From: Gymnopilus junonius
Lineage: Eukaryota > Basidiomycota > Agaricomycetes > Agaricales > Galerinaceae
Assembly: GCA_015501075.1 (NCBI GenBank)
Contig: JADNYJ010000032.1
Location: 62,001-126,000, forward strand
Reading direction: 5' to 3'
DNA length: 64,000 bases
Shown: piece by piece, positions 1 to 12,677 of the stretch
Layout: every line of letters starts with the position of its first letter
Numbering within the stretch: position 1 is the stretch's first letter
Position numbers and translations under genes: made by a program
The notes under the pieces: model-generated
What the model was told of the DNA's origin: nothing
The model's input: only the letters and a program-made list of their open reading frames with translations
Databases searched by the model: none

Positions 1-146
1 AAAATCTCAAAGCGACGAAGTCGGGCGAAGAAACAACAGAATGAACCTGGCTTGAAAAGCGATATCTAAAAATTTCGAATAATTCAGTCAATAGGATACT
101 TATCCTTAAACTCAATTCTCTTGCCTTAACTGTGTGCAAATGTTAC

Positions 147-765
147 TTATACCTTAGGGGGTAAGTAAACAGGGCTTGCTGGAATAGGGACGAGGAGGTG
201 CGCATGGGTGCACTTCGGCTCGACTTCTGAAAAATTAGACTAAGAACGGGATGGCATAGCAAGACAAAATTCACCTTACCCCAGTCAATATATTGCCGTT
301 CCTCTTTGTTCTCGTTGTTGGGAGGATCCTTCTCGTATTCATGCGAGAACACCCAGTTCTTGCCTGCAGTGTTTCCATTGTGATAATTGGGGGTTAATTC
401 GACCTCATAAACAAGATAATCTCCGTCTTTCGGGAAACCCGATGACTGCGACGAAGACGAAATCATATTAAGAGCTTGGCATTGTGAAGTCCAATTAGGA
501 TTTGATCTCTGGCGATTCCTGTACCTTGTGATACAGTGGGTTATGCCAACCGCTACTAACAAGGCGCAGAGAATGGAGACCGACACTGGACCAAACTGTA
601 TGAAGCTGGAACAGTATTCGCGCGCGATTTTTACTCACCTATAACCATGATATCGAGGACAGTATCTTTGAAAGATTCTGATGTAGATCGTCTTGGAAAT
701 ACTTTCGTAATAGGCATGTTGAGTAGAATGAAGCAGCCAACGAAGATGCTGTCCACAAATTCCAT
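147..765 (-). CDS. Hypothetical small membrane protein
   Basis: I do not recognise this gene. Reading on the minus strand from ATG at 765, the protein begins MEFVDSIFVGCFILLNMP, a hydrophobic stretch. It continues through a 53-base intron (638 down to about 586; donor GTGAGT, acceptor ending TCCAG) into a clear transmembrane helix, SVSILCALLVAVGITHCI, followed by the basic segment RYRNRQR. A polar domain follows with DGDYLVYEVELTPNYHNG and NWVFSHEYEKDP. A second intron (donor GTAAGG just after DWG) leads to a short last exon ending LPPKV and TAA at 147-149. A longer N-terminus from an ATG at 997 is possible, but I could not find splice sites that keep the frame. The layout suggests a membrane-anchored protein with a soluble C-terminal part; function unknown. 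Confidence 0.45.
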
Positions 766-2614
766 GCATACTGGAAGTTTTATATCAGAGGCCCTAGAAT
801 GCGGTGTATCAGTAGTGGCCGAATTTCCGATGATCAAGGTAAATGCCACATTGCCTTACGACCTTGGGCGCTTGATTAACCTCAGACATCCCAGGAGATC
901 TGGGCGGAGGGCAAAGCAAAGTTGCGCCCACGCAAATCGAGGAAACTGTCTGTGCAGAGGGTGTTCCATTTCGTGATTCTTCTGCCTTCGGCGCCATAGG
1001 AGATGATGATGAACAAATACATGCATGACAGTTGGTGTATTTGGATTCCTGCCTGAGGTTGCCTCGGAGTGGCGGAATGAGACAGGTTCCTAAAGTAGTA
1101 GAGTGAAAGTAAGGTTCTACTTGGCTTCGGAATTACTTTCCGACATGAGATAACACAGTAAACCAATGGTAGGGTGGTAATGTATCATCCACAAGGGGCT
1201 TATTGGTAACGCTGCCTATAGTGTGTTCAGCATACTTGATGCAAACTTGATGTCCAGTCATTTTAATTATAATGTGCAGGTCGTAATACCCACCTACCAC
1301 GATCCTGATCCCGATTCATTGGCAAACGTCCAGATGGATGCTGCAAATATCATTGTATGCTCTATGCCCACAGTGATTTAAGATTGGCGACCAGGGGCTG
1401 AAAATGACATGAAGGTTCCATGTCAGGCCAGCCGATTTCAAGGAGCGAAATGTCGGAAAACCAAAAGGTGCATTGCAGTGGTCACAATGCCGGTAATGCC
1501 GGCCGAGAATGATAATAACATGTAGTTTATTTTTTCGTCGGCTCATTGCTTATTAAGCCTTGCATTATAAAAGCATTATCATGTGCATTGTAATTTAATA
1601 TTCCCGCATTGTAACGGCATTTCGGCAACCCAATGATTGCCGCACCTTTTAGTTTTCCGACAGAGAACAGGCAGTCGCGACGACCTTGTGAGTTGAAGGC
1701 GCTGAGAAACGGGTTCTTGGACAGAGCATATAAAGCTAAAGCATCTAGATGAAAGATTTCGTGATAGCAGGTCAGAACTGGGGACTGTCTACTGAGGCTG
1801 TGTGTACCACTCGACAGAACTACCTAATGCTACTAGTAAAATAAGCATCAGTTATTGAAACCGGTGCTGCCAACTTTCCTTAGTCTTTGAAGACTTGGTA
1901 TGACCACAAAGTTCCGGTTCAACGAGCACTAGCACATAGATGGGTTAATCTTAAACTGTATATGACAGCAATAAGCTTCCATGGTGTCCGGCTAACGGGT
2001 CAGTGACCATCGGTTTTGTCATGACCCGTCTTCACTGCCAAGTATGTGGTTGGAATAAGCGCCTGCTACACCAACAGCATCAGATGAGGGTAGAAAAGGT
2101 GGGAGTACACTTCCATTATCCCTTTGAGCCCCCCAAGAACAGTCCCTCAAGTCTTCTCAAGAAGCAAAGTGGATTCATACAAGCAAGCACTGCAGATGGT
2201 CATCGAGCATCAAGTTCACTTCTGCAGTCCATTGCCTAGAAGCTTTCTGACCTCACCTTCATACACATGAAATCAGACCAGCTATCTGCACTTGCAGCGC
2301 TTCACAAGCCACAGCGTTAATTGGTAATCTTTCGTGATAATGGTCGATATCAATATGTTTGCCAGCAAGCAGAGGAAAAAACAAAAAGATTCTGCATCCA
2401 AAGAGAAATACTCATAAATCTATCACAGAAGTGTTTGGGTCAATGACCTGAACAGAACAATGGGAAAACTACAGCCTACTTTTGGCCTACTTGGAATCAT
2501 TTCCTCAATGGCGGCGAAACTCCCGGGGCGGGAAGAAGTCAAGAATAGAACCAAAATTTAACAACGCTTTGGGAGAAAACATATTGCAGAGTATCCTTGT
2601 TTGATTGAGCAAAC
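766..2614. other. Intergenic, no gene supported
   Basis: Only short open frames without matching splice signals occur here. The stretch at 810-1000 might hold a 5' exon of the small membrane protein gene. I see no RNA gene or transposon. Confidence 0.4.
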
Positions 2615-5600
2615 ATGGAAGAGGAGAAGGGTATACTTCTGTCGTTGAAGGTGACTGCCAGGACTCCAGTGCCTGGGCCCTGCGGCCCGAACCTAAAATG
2701 AACCCAGAACGTGATTACGTGACTACGGCACCATTACAGTTTACTGGTATTCAAGAGTCAACGTCTATCGTCATACTTCCACAATGTCAACGAATTGCTA
2801 AACCTTGCCTAATTCACAAGACTCTGAACTCTCACTCGTGTTATATGTTTAACCTGTTCTTTATTCTTTACAACGTCATAAGAGAGTGAATTTATCGTTC
2901 TGGCAGACTCGGAGCAGCTCATCCGACTTGTGATCAAAAGCTACGGTGAGGATCCCCTTCAGTTTTTTTGCAAATTCAAAATTCATGATCGGGTGGACGT
3001 GAAATGGCCAGAATTAACATATATCTCAAAGCATGGATGCAGGAAAACCAAGTCAATTTCAAATTCCACTCACCTTTCCGAATGTATCGTCTTTCAACGA
3101 CAAGGCATCTGAAAGTCAGCTCTCAAACATTCTGAAGGAGAGTCTCGCAAGATCGAAGCCCACTGTGTTGGAATACTGCGGTTTACTAAGTGCTCAAGCT
3201 GAATCCGGTAGCGAGAAGGATGGTCTAGCATTTGGCTGTAGAGATGGAACGGTCTATTTCCTGCATCATCTGCAAACGCCGGCGACTTTGGATCTTTCAC
3301 CACCTCATATTCCCGAGCCCCAAAGGGCGAAAAATCTAAAGCGTTTGTCGAAGACATCTCACTCGAACTCGCGTTCTAGCTCACCATCCATGTCATCCTT
3401 TCCTCTTTCCCCAACTTTCACAGTTACCGCCAAACCTCGAGTCGTGTCAGGTGTTACCGCAGAACAAGTCGAGGCACCCAAAAATTACGTGGATTTCGAT
3501 GACGAGACAGATAAATTGAAAGACATTCTCAAGGGCAAACAACCACGAGAGAAGCTGTCGAATTCAGATAACACCTCAGAGAGGACCCTTAGGTCAACTA
3601 CTCCGTCAATCATCGAACCCATCTCTAGTTCAAAGCGAAGGAGCGCGGCACCAAGGTCGTTACTCTCGGCGAATAACTCCAGAGCCCCTACTCCACCGTC
3701 TTTTTCTGCACCAGCTTCTCCAAGAGACCCAGGATGTGATTCTCATCGTCCCGATTCTTGGTCTATACGCTTCCATGCTATTCCTTCACGATCTGGTTTT
3801 GGAAGTGCTATCAAGTCCGTTCAGTTTCTCCACGATGATCGATTTTTTGCTGCTCTTCAGGAAACTGGGTATGTCTTCCTTTTTGAAGTCCGGATGTGCG
3901 CATAATCCTTTCAGCAGAGACGTTTATGTCTTTTCGTCTGATGATGGGTCTTGTGTCGCCTCATTCCACGCGAGTGACGGTCTGAACGAACAATCGTCAA
4001 ATAGTTTCAAGGAACGACCCAAAGCTCGTGACATCTGGGTGTGGTCAAGCTTGACTGTGACAAGTATCGAAGAGGTACATTCGATTCCCCCAATATTAGA
4101 CTGGTATATCCCCAGGTTTACAAAATCCAGTCCGTTATCTTAGTTGCTACTGCTGCCAATGCCAATGATGCATGTGCCCTTGTGCCGGACGCTGAAGAGA
4201 CGGTCTCTGATGCCTCCCGGTGCCTCATCCTAGAATTTACAACCACACCCTCAAATGCGAGGCTACGCAAATTGACCGAATGGGACTTGGATGGGTCAGG
4301 CAAAGGAAATGGCATTTACCAAGAACTCGATGGTATGCTCTTCATGATTACGATTCAGTGGAATGATACATGTCCCAAATCACCATTCGCAGGTTCCTTC
4401 ACTTTCTTCTTCGTAGGCCATGGAGGCCACTTCATAATCCGCAGACTGAACTTAAGAGATCCTTCCCCTATGTCGGCATTCGTTGTGTCTCATTCAGATA
4501 GCGATAACAACCACCATCACGGAACACATTTATCCTCGTTGCCAATCCCCAATCCTTTTAAGTCTATCATGAGTCGCTCTGCAGAGCATTTAGCCTTAGG
4601 TGACTCGGGTGATCTGACTGGAAATCAAATGAATCCTTCTCTCGCAGAACCGCGCGAGCTGGAAGCTCTAATTCCGGGTACGATCTTATCAGGCTTGAAG
4701 ACTCGGACTCTGTTCAATGGCAAGCTTTCTGGGATATCCTGGACGCAGCGAGAATTGTCTGTGAGTCAATTGCCTTTCAGTCATAACCCGTTACTCAGAC
4801 CCTTACTCTGGTAGTTATTTAATTATTCACTTGATTCTCTGACGACCCTTTTCCGTGGTGAAATCGAAGGCATCCAAAACGTTCTTTGGTTGGATGATGA
4901 ATTGTATGCACTTTGCTTTGAGGTGTGTTGGGAGTTCCTCATTCCAAAAATCATCCTACTGAATATGCTGCCCTTATAGAGCCGAGTGGAAGTTTATCAA
5001 ATCAAGAATGTGAATGCTGATAATGAAGACTTGAATGTTGATCGATCCAAACCTGCTCCATCACATTCCTTACATGTCCGGTAAGCACCACAGACCAAAT
5101 AAACGGTTGTAGCGTGATTTCTTATTTCCTGCATCTTGTGATAGCCCAGATCTTATTCAGACACTATTGACTGGGGAATATGATACCATTTCCCTTGGCC
5201 CTGGTTCACTTCTGATTAGCAAATTCTCTAGTGACTTGCATGAGCAACAAATTATTACGTATCCCATCTCCGAAGGAAAATGTACGCCCGAGGTGCTTTG
5301 GCGGGCTAAGGAAAAAGAAACATATCCTCAAAAAGTCAACCTCACCTCAACCTTACCCCTGGAACTGGAACTAATCATACAGGGATATTGTAAGAGAATT
5401 CAACATATACAGGACTTACACTTTCTAATGTTTTGCTTAAATTCAGCCGATGGAGTCTTACGTCGATTTTCTCTTGCCCAGATGGCACGCAAACCAGAGA
5501 AAGTCTTGATTTCTTCGTCTTCGATGAAAACGTCTTATCCCTCACTGAGTGGTGGTATCGTGGGGCTGCATTTAGTTCAGAACCCAAGGACAAAGGAACG

Positions 5601-8280
5601 GTACATTATTGGAGGTGCAGATGATGGGTCTATAGCTTTTTGGTCATTTAAGTGCGTTCAACTTCATCAAGTCCCAATTCGCAACAGGGTCTGAGCATGT
5701 CCTTGAATAGCACCTTTGAACTTGTCATGCGTTGGACTATCTTTACCACACCCCTGGCCAAAGTTATGCAATTCGACCCCGAGACAACAGGACCATTGCG
5801 TGGTTGTGCCTTGTGTATCTCTCGTGATGGTACCATTGCTGTCATTGTCATTGACGGTTTTCATTTGTGAGCATATCAACTGGTCTATAACGGTAGCATA
5901 AAACCGAACTACATCCTTCGCAGCCGTTACATTATTCCAGGATCCATTTCTCCACTCAAACGAGTATGTGCCGGTGGAAACAATATGTTGCTCATTTATG
6001 GCGACCACCATGCTCGATTGTGGGATGCGCAAACAAAAGAACTCTGGCGTTCCTTTGATGAAGATAAAGCTGAAGAACTTTTAGCTCAGGGAGGTTGGAG
6101 CACATTGTGAGTGACTTATGAACCAATATGTTTTTTTTGTCTGACTGACTTCCGGCGTAGGAATATGGAAAAAGATTCCAGTTTACCCAAGACGATTTGG
6201 ACTAGAGTGGCTGATATGTCTGACGGGCTGGATACTGGTCAGCCTCTTACCACTAGGTCCTTCTATTTCCTTATTCATTCCATTTTGCAGCTGCTACACT
6301 CGTGCTTAACCTCGAACGGCTGATAGTCGATGCAATTTCGGTTACCAAAACCATCAGTACTAGTAGAGACGAAGTTCGTGAAATACTGTTGACACTTGAT
6401 CGACTCCGACTGATGCTTTCTGCCCTTTTAACGCCTGGGTTGAGTGATGACGTGGATTCGATATGCTATGGAAAATTGGGTGCATATCCCTCTTCGGCAC
6501 TGGTGGGCTTCTGGAGGTGATTCCCCTTTTAGGCATTTGTTTGCGATGGTTATTCACGATTTCTTTCAGCACGGAATCCACAAGTCTTCTCCAATCCAAC
6601 TGTCCTCAAGATGTGTGGTGCTTCTCCTCTGATGTATCCGCATCTCGAGCATTGTCTATCCTGGTAGTCCTCCGAGCAATGAGCTTATTCGAAGGTAGAT
6701 ATCTGACTCCTAGTTTCTTTTTGGTGGTGCTCATATTACTTAATCTTTGTCCAGAATTAACCGAGGGGGCTAATACTGTCATTTCTTTCTACTCCACCTC
6801 ACTGGGTGTCTGTGTTGGTCCCAACTTCAAGGCACCAAGCCTTGAATATCTGGGTCGACTTTGGTTTGAAGCATCTAGTAAGAGATTACGCATCAGCCCG
6901 TTCAACTGTGGCTAACATCCACCAGATGAACTCAGACATCCAATCCGGACACTCTTCGATGCAACCATTTCCAACATGTCGGACGAGGAATCTGTCAAGG
7001 TTACTGAGAAATGGCAGCAATATGGTGGGTCCGCCCTTGGTGCTTACGTTTGCCTTACGTAATCTTTTCCTCAGTTCCTTCAGCGCAACCCGACGCGGAA
7101 AAAGAAACTATGAATGCCGCGTTGGCCTTATTCATCTGTGGCTGTATCGCTTCCGAAAAGTATAGCTTGCTGTCAACGAGGTCGGTCTTACCTTTAGGTC
7201 ACAGAATTTGCTCACAACCCTCCTTAGTGCTCTGACAAACATTACAAAATCAGTCAGTCTCTACCTAAACGACGAGAAATCCATATATCGTATCCTGGCT
7301 ATCGACTTATGTTCTCGTGGTTTCAATGTTTGGCAACATTACATCGACGCAATGGAAATTTTGCGGTCTTTGGTTGACCTAGCTACGAATGTGCGAAAGG
7401 ATTCAATCTCTCTTCAAAACATTAGCGCGCAAGCAAGATTGGCAGTGCTATCTATCGCCTCCAATAATATGCCACTGTTGATGGGAACGCTTTCTCTTGA
7501 CATTTTATCTCCACCAAGTACCGAGCATCAAAGATCTGTGCTGCAAATCCTCGCCTTCCTGATCAGAAAGGTTATTTCTTCCCTTGTCTCTTTCTTTGCG
7601 GTTTATTCATCACCAACATGCAGCGTCCTTACGTCCTGTATTCGCATCTTCCTCGTCTAATGGAAGCAGTCGTGAAATCGCTTGACCCCAATGCAACTTC
7701 TAATCGAGAACAAGTGCTGGATACTGCGACAGAAATATTTGGTTATGTTGTCAAAACGTGTGTTCTTTTTTTTTTCTAGTAAGCATTTGATTCTGACTAG
7801 TTGTCAGCTATCCTACCATAGATTTCCATATGGCTACACAGAGACTCGCAGTGGGCACAAACGAAGGCGCAGTGATTATGTACGACGTGAAAACCGCTAT
7901 CCGTCTCTATGTACTTGAAGGTCACAAGAAAGCCATCACTGCCTGCAGCTTCTCGCCTGACGGACGACGCCTGGTTACCATATCTTTGAAAGAGTCAGCA
8001 GTTCTTGTATGGAAAGTAGGTTCAAGCTTCACGAGCTTCTTTAATCCCGGCGCTCCGCCGCGTCAGGGACATGGGGGGTCCCAACCGTATAAAACCCTGA
8101 ACTTCAACGTAGGATCTGAAGGTCGGTGAAATTCGCTACGACAGGAGTCTGGACGCTAAATCTTAATCAATAGCCGACATGACGACTGAAGAAACTTTGT
8201 TTCTGGTCCGGGTCGAGTGGATTGCTGATCGCAGCGTTCAAGTGAAGATACGACAGAGCATCCTGACCTTCAGTACCTAA
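2615..8280 (+). CDS. WD40-repeat protein, WDR7/Rabconnectin-3 beta-like
   Basis: This is a large multi-exon gene. WD-like blades are visible in the N-terminal half (GLAFGCRDGTVYFLH near 3220; SVQFLHDDRFFAALQETG near 3820; VYVFSSDDGSCVASFHAS near 3930; IIGGADDGSIAFWSFK near 5605). A long helical middle follows, then C-terminal blades (RLAVGTNEGAVIMYDVKTA and SFSPDGRRLVTISLKESA at 7830-8010). Two propellers flanking a helical region, with this C-terminal pair followed by KTLNFNV, match the WDR7 family, which works with DMXL/Rav1-type proteins in V-ATPase assembly. The last intron is 8122-8173, and the last exon (ADMTTEETLF...) ends in TAA at 8278-8280. ATG 2615 (MEEEKGILLSLK) is a tentative start; the first two or three exons are hard to join. 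An intron from 2946 to about 3041 joins KSYG to KPSQFQIPLTF. A low-complexity Ser-rich insert lies at about 3350-3760. Confidence 0.6.
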
Positions 8281-8736
8281 TATACCTAATATCATTTCAC
8301 TTTGGACTTGGTGGTTATTGCCATCTTGCGGCACGTTTGTAACCGCTTGTAGACCACAATATACGCATAATGCTTACTCGAGCTCAGCAGTCGTGACTGC
8401 GTTCTCAAGATGGGCCGGTTTCTCATTTCATGCGCCCTGACTTCACCTACTTTCAGACATTACTGCACTCTCAGCCGAGCAGGAGTAATGGGAATTGGTT
8501 GAAGGTGTCCACTATGTACTTGAGCAACAACTTGGCAACAGTCCGCTTGCACCTGAGAGGAGTCACCAAATCCAGGAATTTTGCATGGTCAGTTTAGTTA
8601 TCGCCGTCTATGATGTGAAGGTTTTTCAAATGCTCGGAAATATGAATGTTTGCACTGACATTAGACAACGTTCTGCCACAGCATAAATCGATAAACAACT
8701 AAAATACTAGGGATTCCTTCCAATACCAAAGACAAC
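8281..8736. other. Convergent intergenic spacer
   Basis: This is the 3' space between the WD-repeat gene and the hexosaminidase gene. I see no coding signal or RNA gene. Confidence 0.5.
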
Positions 8737-11099
8737 TTAAGAGTCCAAATTACATTGTCCATTACGCAGGGCGCACCACTGTGGCTGAAGGTTGATGGCG
8801 TTGATACCTCGCTGCACCATTCGGTAACGAATGTCATTGAGGCGCGGCAGAGCTTCCACAACATTGGCTGCAGTTCCATCTGGGAGAGTCGAGCCAGTCC
8901 AAAAAATCTATAACAAATTTTTTCAGCGAGAACCTTTTGTTAGTCAGATTTTCAGAAAAATACCTCTGCGGAGGCCGCAGCTCTGGGCCAAGCTATAGTG
9001 TCAAGGTTCTGGGGCCCGGACTGCTCGGTCCACAAAAGTTGTTGACCTATAATACAGGTGTCATGGACATATTAGGATAGTAGGTATGTATTAACATACC
9101 ACCGAGGACGAGTGAACTTTGAGATGCAGACAAATTTGCTAGAGGGTCGAAAGTGTACGCCTGGTTACAGGATAAGAAAAGCGTGCCAAATAAACGACGA
9201 TACGTTTCTTACCTTTTGCCATGACTTGAAGGGATCACACCAGCTGTTACTAAAATGAAGATAACAAGTTCTAGGGTGTAATTCGGAGAAGTGGCATTGT
9301 AACACTTACGCTCCGGGGTCGTTTCCAATCCATTCGCCACCGCCACAGTCCTACATCACAACAATCAATAGTTTATCCACAGTAGATGGAAAGGAGACCG
9401 ACAAGGTAGAAGTAATCAGAGGGGGAATGGACAAGCCTCAGACCCCTGGCAGCAACAGCTGCTGCATCCTCAGACGAAATCCAGACCCTGGGAGCAAAGC
9501 CGTTATTGTGTGTCATTGACATGCACAACTTGGAGAGGTACCTACATAATAACGGTTGAGTTGGACAGCGTGACGTTGTGAGCAAGGGCCATCTCTGATG
9601 AGTAGAATAAGATAGACGCCGCTGTCCAAAGAGTAGAAAAGCTTGCCTTCCCAGACGACAAGGGTCTTTCCAATAGCCTTCAAAGCGTTATGACTAGTTT
9701 GAGTAAACGCATTAAGAGCCTCCTCCAAGGTCTGTCCAGAAGCTTCTAACTCCGCCTGCGTTTGCGCGTCTTGGGTGTAACAGTTCACATTAAGTTCATC
9801 ACCACCTGTGCTGAACAAGGTAGATGGAAGGGTGCGCGCAATCGCCGTGAGGAGGCTCGCGGTGAAGTTTGCGGTGGCAGGAGATGCCAAACGAAGCTGG
9901 CCAGCGGGAGGTTCGTTGGCAAAATTTTCCCATGGAGTGGCTTGGGCACAGGCAATGTGTTCAGGGTGGGAAGTCGAGATGACAGCGGTGTGGCCAGGTG
10001 TGTCGATCTCCTACAAGTAAGCAATCAGTCCCAATTAAACAATGGACACAAAAAGACAGAACTGACAAGCAGGACATCAATGCCTCGCTTTGGGAGATCG
10101 ACATCAGCGGAAATCCTTTCGATTCAATATACACATTTGGTAACTTACTTGACCAGCGTATGTGACAATATCTTGGACGTCAGCAGTTGAGTAGACTTCT
10201 GAGGACGAGTAGGCGCCTTTCTGCGACAATTCGGGGAAGCCAGGAACCGTCAAAGGGAAACTCTGGGAATCGACTACGTGCCAATGGAATACGCTCATCT
10301 TATATAAATCAGCTACTAACTTAGAGGATAGCGTAGTCAAAACTTACTTTGACGACGCTCATAGCATCCAAAGTCCTTTTGATATCAGCGACAGAGAAGC
10401 TACACAGGACAGACAACTTAACATGAATTTGATAGGAGAAAAGCAGAACCTACAAATTCCTGGCGGTGTCAAGCATAAACCCGCGGTAAGGCTGCATGTA
10501 TCGTTGAAACACTGAGTTCTCAGCATCCAAAAACAGGAAAGCTAACTCACGTAGGCTGGCTTGTCGTCGGTGATAGCCACTGGAGCCTGGAAAGCGTAGG
10601 TGACTCCTGCGCCATCATCGTAGAACAGCTGCTCAAAGGTCTGCAATCCTCTTAGCAGGCCTAAGGAAGTGCTTGCTGTGATAGAGGCGAATCCTCCGTT
10701 CGCAGGAACAGATAGAGAATAAGACTCTTCTCTGAGGGCAATGTCTTTTGTGGTCTCCGTCATGATTGAGTTGACCTTTTTACCAGCGCTGGGAGTCAGC
10801 CCCAGAGTCAATCTGGTAAGCGACGGAGCATGTTTCAATGCTGCACTGTCAACGGAGCCACGGCCAACGACGAGCCGTTCAAGTTTATCTGTAGCCAGGT
10901 GTGTTTTTGTGCGTGCAATAGCGGCCACAAGATCAGCAGGCACGTTGGATATACCGCTGGTTTGGATTTCAAAGACAGGCGAGAGTTTGACCAAGGAGGT
11001 GCCAGTCTTGAGTGACCGGGGTATGGGCCACAACGCAAGTGTTATGTCGCATTCACCCAGGATTGAGACGAGAAGTACCGACCAACTGCTGAGCTTCAT
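8737..11099 (-). CDS. Secreted beta-N-acetylhexosaminidase, GH20
   Basis: The enzyme removes terminal GlcNAc/GalNAc residues, for example from chitin oligomers. It opens with a signal peptide (MKLSSWSVLLVSILGECDIT, start 11099), followed by the GH20b N-terminal domain ending LLRGLQTFEQLFYDD. The GH20 barrel follows: MSVFHWHVVDSQSFPL near 10300, then DVLLEIDTPGHTAV near 10000 and the Asp-Glu catalytic pair in STGGDELNVNCY near 9800. C-terminal pieces include VVWEGK, DYFYLDCGGGEW and LLWTEQSG. Substrate assistance via the acetamido group is the family mechanism. About ten short introns interrupt the gene. The last exon ends in RNGQCNLDS with TAA at 8737-8739. A TATA-like TATATAA lies at 11151-11157 on the minus strand, about 50 bases upstream. 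The domain order and catalytic motifs look intact. Confidence 0.93.
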
Positions 11100-11150
11100 C
11101 CTGAACGTCTTGATTTGGGGATCAGACTTCGAGGTGGCTAGATCATAGAG

Positions 11151-11157
11151 TTATATA
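11151..11157 (-). promoter_or_regulatory. TATA-like element of the hexosaminidase gene
   Basis: The minus strand reads TATATAA about 50 bases upstream of the ATG at 11099. Position and sequence fit a fungal TATA box. Confidence 0.4.
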
Positions 11158-11159
11158 CG

Positions 11160-12677
11160 CCCCTTTATTATCGTGAAGAACATCAGGCGACCGAAGAGGA
11201 CCGCACTCCAATGTTCTTTAATTAGCAAAAAGAAGTATGGCGAAACGAAAAGGTATGGCTTCTTTTGAATTCTTAGGTACATATGGGTCAGTCTGGAAGC
11301 AAGAAAACAGCAAGCAGCGTGAGTAAAACATACCCCGGTGTTAAGCAACCTTGATTACAGAAGATTATAGACGAGGATCAATAGCCGAACTTCATAGGCT
11401 CGTGTGTAGTGTTCTCCTCTTGGAATGGGAATGGCTCGCGATGATTATTATTGGTGAACTACATACGATGTGCATGAACGATATGGACGTTGGCAGCCTT
11501 TCATACATAACTTTGCCAGCGTGCTAAGTGCCTGCTGACGACCGGTTAATGGAGTCCAAGTGATGAAATCCATATGTGGCCTGGGTTATCATCCGTTTAT
11601 CGTAAGAGTATAGTCGTTGACGTCGATATTCCAGCCGCTTTTCTGCCTCAGACGATAAGGCGGAGGATATTTCTCGGTGTTTCAAGTCATCCTACTTATC
11701 GACGCCTTTTACAGACAAGTATGCTTTGGATAAAGGTGTAAAACGGTGTAAAGTCTGGCTGGCAAGCGGACAATGTGACAATGGGATTCACGTGGACATT
11801 ACGTCACGCGACTCACTAGCATGTGCGGGGATAACGGATTCGCGTTCCGTTAACCGATTTACCCGTGGTCCTCTCGATCGCGAACTGACACTGCTTTTCA
11901 TCAACCTCGAACTTTGCAGATTAACATGGCTTCTTGGTGTCTCGCTACTTTGCTCCGCCTGTGGTTCTGACAATTTTCTCTGCGTTGAAGGGCACTGTTC
12001 CTACGGAGGATATCAATGTCCACTTCGTTCTTCATTGTCGATCCTAGCTCGCAGCTTGTCACTATGCTGTCTGGGATTATTGACTCTAAATCCCACAACC
12101 TCGGTTTTACGTTTGTGAAATTTTTACTGGATGACGCATTTTATTTCTTGCCACTATTTACGACTGGCGACAACACCATGCTCTCCTGGCTCTGTCTTTC
12201 TTATACATGCATACCAGAGATTTATGCATTATTCTTCAAAAATCAAGGTTTTAGATGGAGTAAGAGTATCGCTGCATTTCTTCCCAATTCATTGCGTCTC
12301 CATATCACTGGCACGGATCAGTGAAGGGGTAATGATCCACGATCCGTCCATAGCTTATCTATTTAGCGCGGGGATCATATAACTTGGGCAGAATGCCTTC
12401 GTTTATTTCCCCTTCTCTGTCCATGATGGTTCTCTCTCTGCCGCGAAACAGTCACCTCCTTGGCTTTTGAAACGAAGTGCCACACACTCGGACACGTCAA
12501 GTTTACTTAGCCGAAGGCAACGGCGAACTGATGTCAAGGTGATACAAGTACTAACTGCGGTATTAAGTAGAAGGGGTTTACAAGGTTGGTCCATAGTCCT
12601 TTATAAACCTAAGGGAAGCTCCTGTAGCAGTTAGAAAACCGTTCCTGGCAGTCTAGCAGAATTTACGACCTTCGACG
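11160..12677. other. Intergenic, divergent promoter region
   Basis: This lies between the hexosaminidase gene and the DUF6534 gene. A 102-codon frame at 12016-12324 lacks splice or family support. A TATA-like TTTATAAAC lies near 12599, about 75 bases upstream of the DUF6534 gene. Confidence 0.4.

Noticed and set aside
882..1166. 94-codon frame on the minus strand
   Set aside because: No domain and no splice-consistent link; several overlapping frames here look equally random.
9762..10190. 142-codon plus-strand frame opposite the hexosaminidase
   Set aside because: Antisense shadow of the GH20 catalytic exon, which has clear family motifs on the minus strand.
11726..12324. Frames of 130 and 102 codons in the hexosaminidase/DUF6534 gap
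   Set aside because: No signal peptide, domain or splice support, and they lie in a promoter region.
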